Shown: piece by piece, positions 63,583-64,000 of the stretch
Position numbering within the stretch: the first letter of the stretch is position 1
How the letters are laid out: each line of letters begins with the position of its first letter
DNA from: Arachnomyces sp. PD_36
Taxonomy: Eukaryota; Ascomycota; Eurotiomycetes; Onygenales; Arachnomycetaceae
Length of the DNA stretch: 64,000 nt
Assembly (NCBI GenBank): GCA_032988195.1
Contig: JANTQE010000015.1
Coordinates: forward strand, 186,001-250,000
Direction: 5' to 3'
The notes under the pieces: generated by a model
The model's database searches: none
What the model was told of the DNA's origin: nothing
Seen by the model: only the letters and a program-made list of their open reading frames with translations
Translations under genes and position numbers: made by a program

Positions 63583-64000
63583 ATATGAAATACTTTTTCA
63601 AACCTGCTTCTATTAATGCTTTGGTTCTGTAAAATTGCTTTTATGATTGTGATGATACTTTTGTTTCCTCTCGTTGATAGGAGTCCAGTGCAGCATTTGG
63701 TGTTGGGTTTGGATCGGATCATTTCTTGCATCTTACTGTTGCTTATTATTGCCTCTACCTTGTATTTTACCTATTTAAAAGCCCTGAATAATGTATTCAT
63801 TCACCAGTGCCTTTTCTACCCTCTTGACTTGAATTATCGAATGCACCATCTCCTTCAGGGGTAAATTGCGTACGTGGTGACCCCGGCCTTCCGTAAATTT
63901 TTGTCGCATGTTGACGTCCGCAAAGCTGATTTGATTGAGAACCTTCGGAGAGAGAGAGTCGAGCTTGAAGACACGAAGAAAGAAAGAAAGAAAAACATCA
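63583..64000. other. Right-edge intergenic
   Basis: T-rich 3'UTR-like sequence (63600-63800), followed by a small AAGA microsatellite at 63976-63993. No gene is seen before the window ends. Confidence 0.45.

Noticed and set aside
1..64000. CRISPR arrays, bacterial-style operons or phage genes
   Set aside because: Spliced genes and fungal families throughout identify the DNA as eukaryotic nuclear; no regular direct-repeat/spacer array was seen.

Overview
The window is nuclear DNA of a filamentous ascomycete, most likely a eurotiomycete close to Aspergillus/Penicillium. The evidence is many short introns (about 50-80 bp) with GT...CTAAC/CTGAC...AG signals, and a fungal gene set: HET domain, Msb2 signalling mucin, GH20/GH62/GH2 secreted enzymes, a penicillin-acyltransferase-like protein, and F-box/ankyrin and Csm1/Pcs1 proteins. 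I could not fix genus or species. Exons below were joined by eye from splice signals, reading phase and family expectation; no alignment was run.

Layout. 0.7-8.3 kb: vps36 (ESCRT-II), a large low-complexity protein with a probable mitochondrial presequence and a C-terminal membrane segment, and a HET-domain gene. 8.5-12.8 kb: a secreted GH20 hexosaminidase, then a damaged-looking fungal transcription-factor-like gene on the minus strand. 12.8-18.3 kb: a 5.5 kb tract without a credible gene, ending in a pyrimidine-rich leader with a 5'UTR intron in front of the msb2 mucin gene. 22.3-27.7 kb: a nine-exon type-B carboxylesterase, ppt2 (phosphopantetheinyl transferase) and histidinol phosphatase. 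31.3-32.8 kb: six-exon FKBP12. 32.8-36.7 kb: AT-rich, no intact gene, possible gene debris.

36.7-50.7 kb looks accessory: a trypsin-fold protease-like protein, a GH62 arabinofuranosidase, a previously hidden small secreted eight-cysteine protein, a GC-rich intronless GH2 glycosidase, a Tse2-like ADP-ribosyltransferase-fold protein and an isopenicillin-N-acyltransferase-like (C45) protein. Three secreted-protein genes here have TATATAAA/G boxes 110-134 bp before the ATG.

51.2-63.6 kb is mostly housekeeping: ATP synthase subunit k (three tiny exons, minus), an F-box/ankyrin protein, the mitochondrial fission protein MTP18, an unidentified mitochondrial-type membrane protein, cystathionine beta-lyase, the outer-membrane AAA ATPase Msp1, and the kinetochore protein Csm1/Pcs1, which shares a divergent promoter with msp1.

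Functionally there is a mitochondrial theme at the right end (ATP19, MTP18, Msp1), an extracellular carbohydrate/secretion theme in the middle (GH20, GH62, GH2, carboxylesterase, Cys-rich protein) and surface sensing (Msb2). No mobile element, CRISPR array, rRNA or convincing tRNA was seen.
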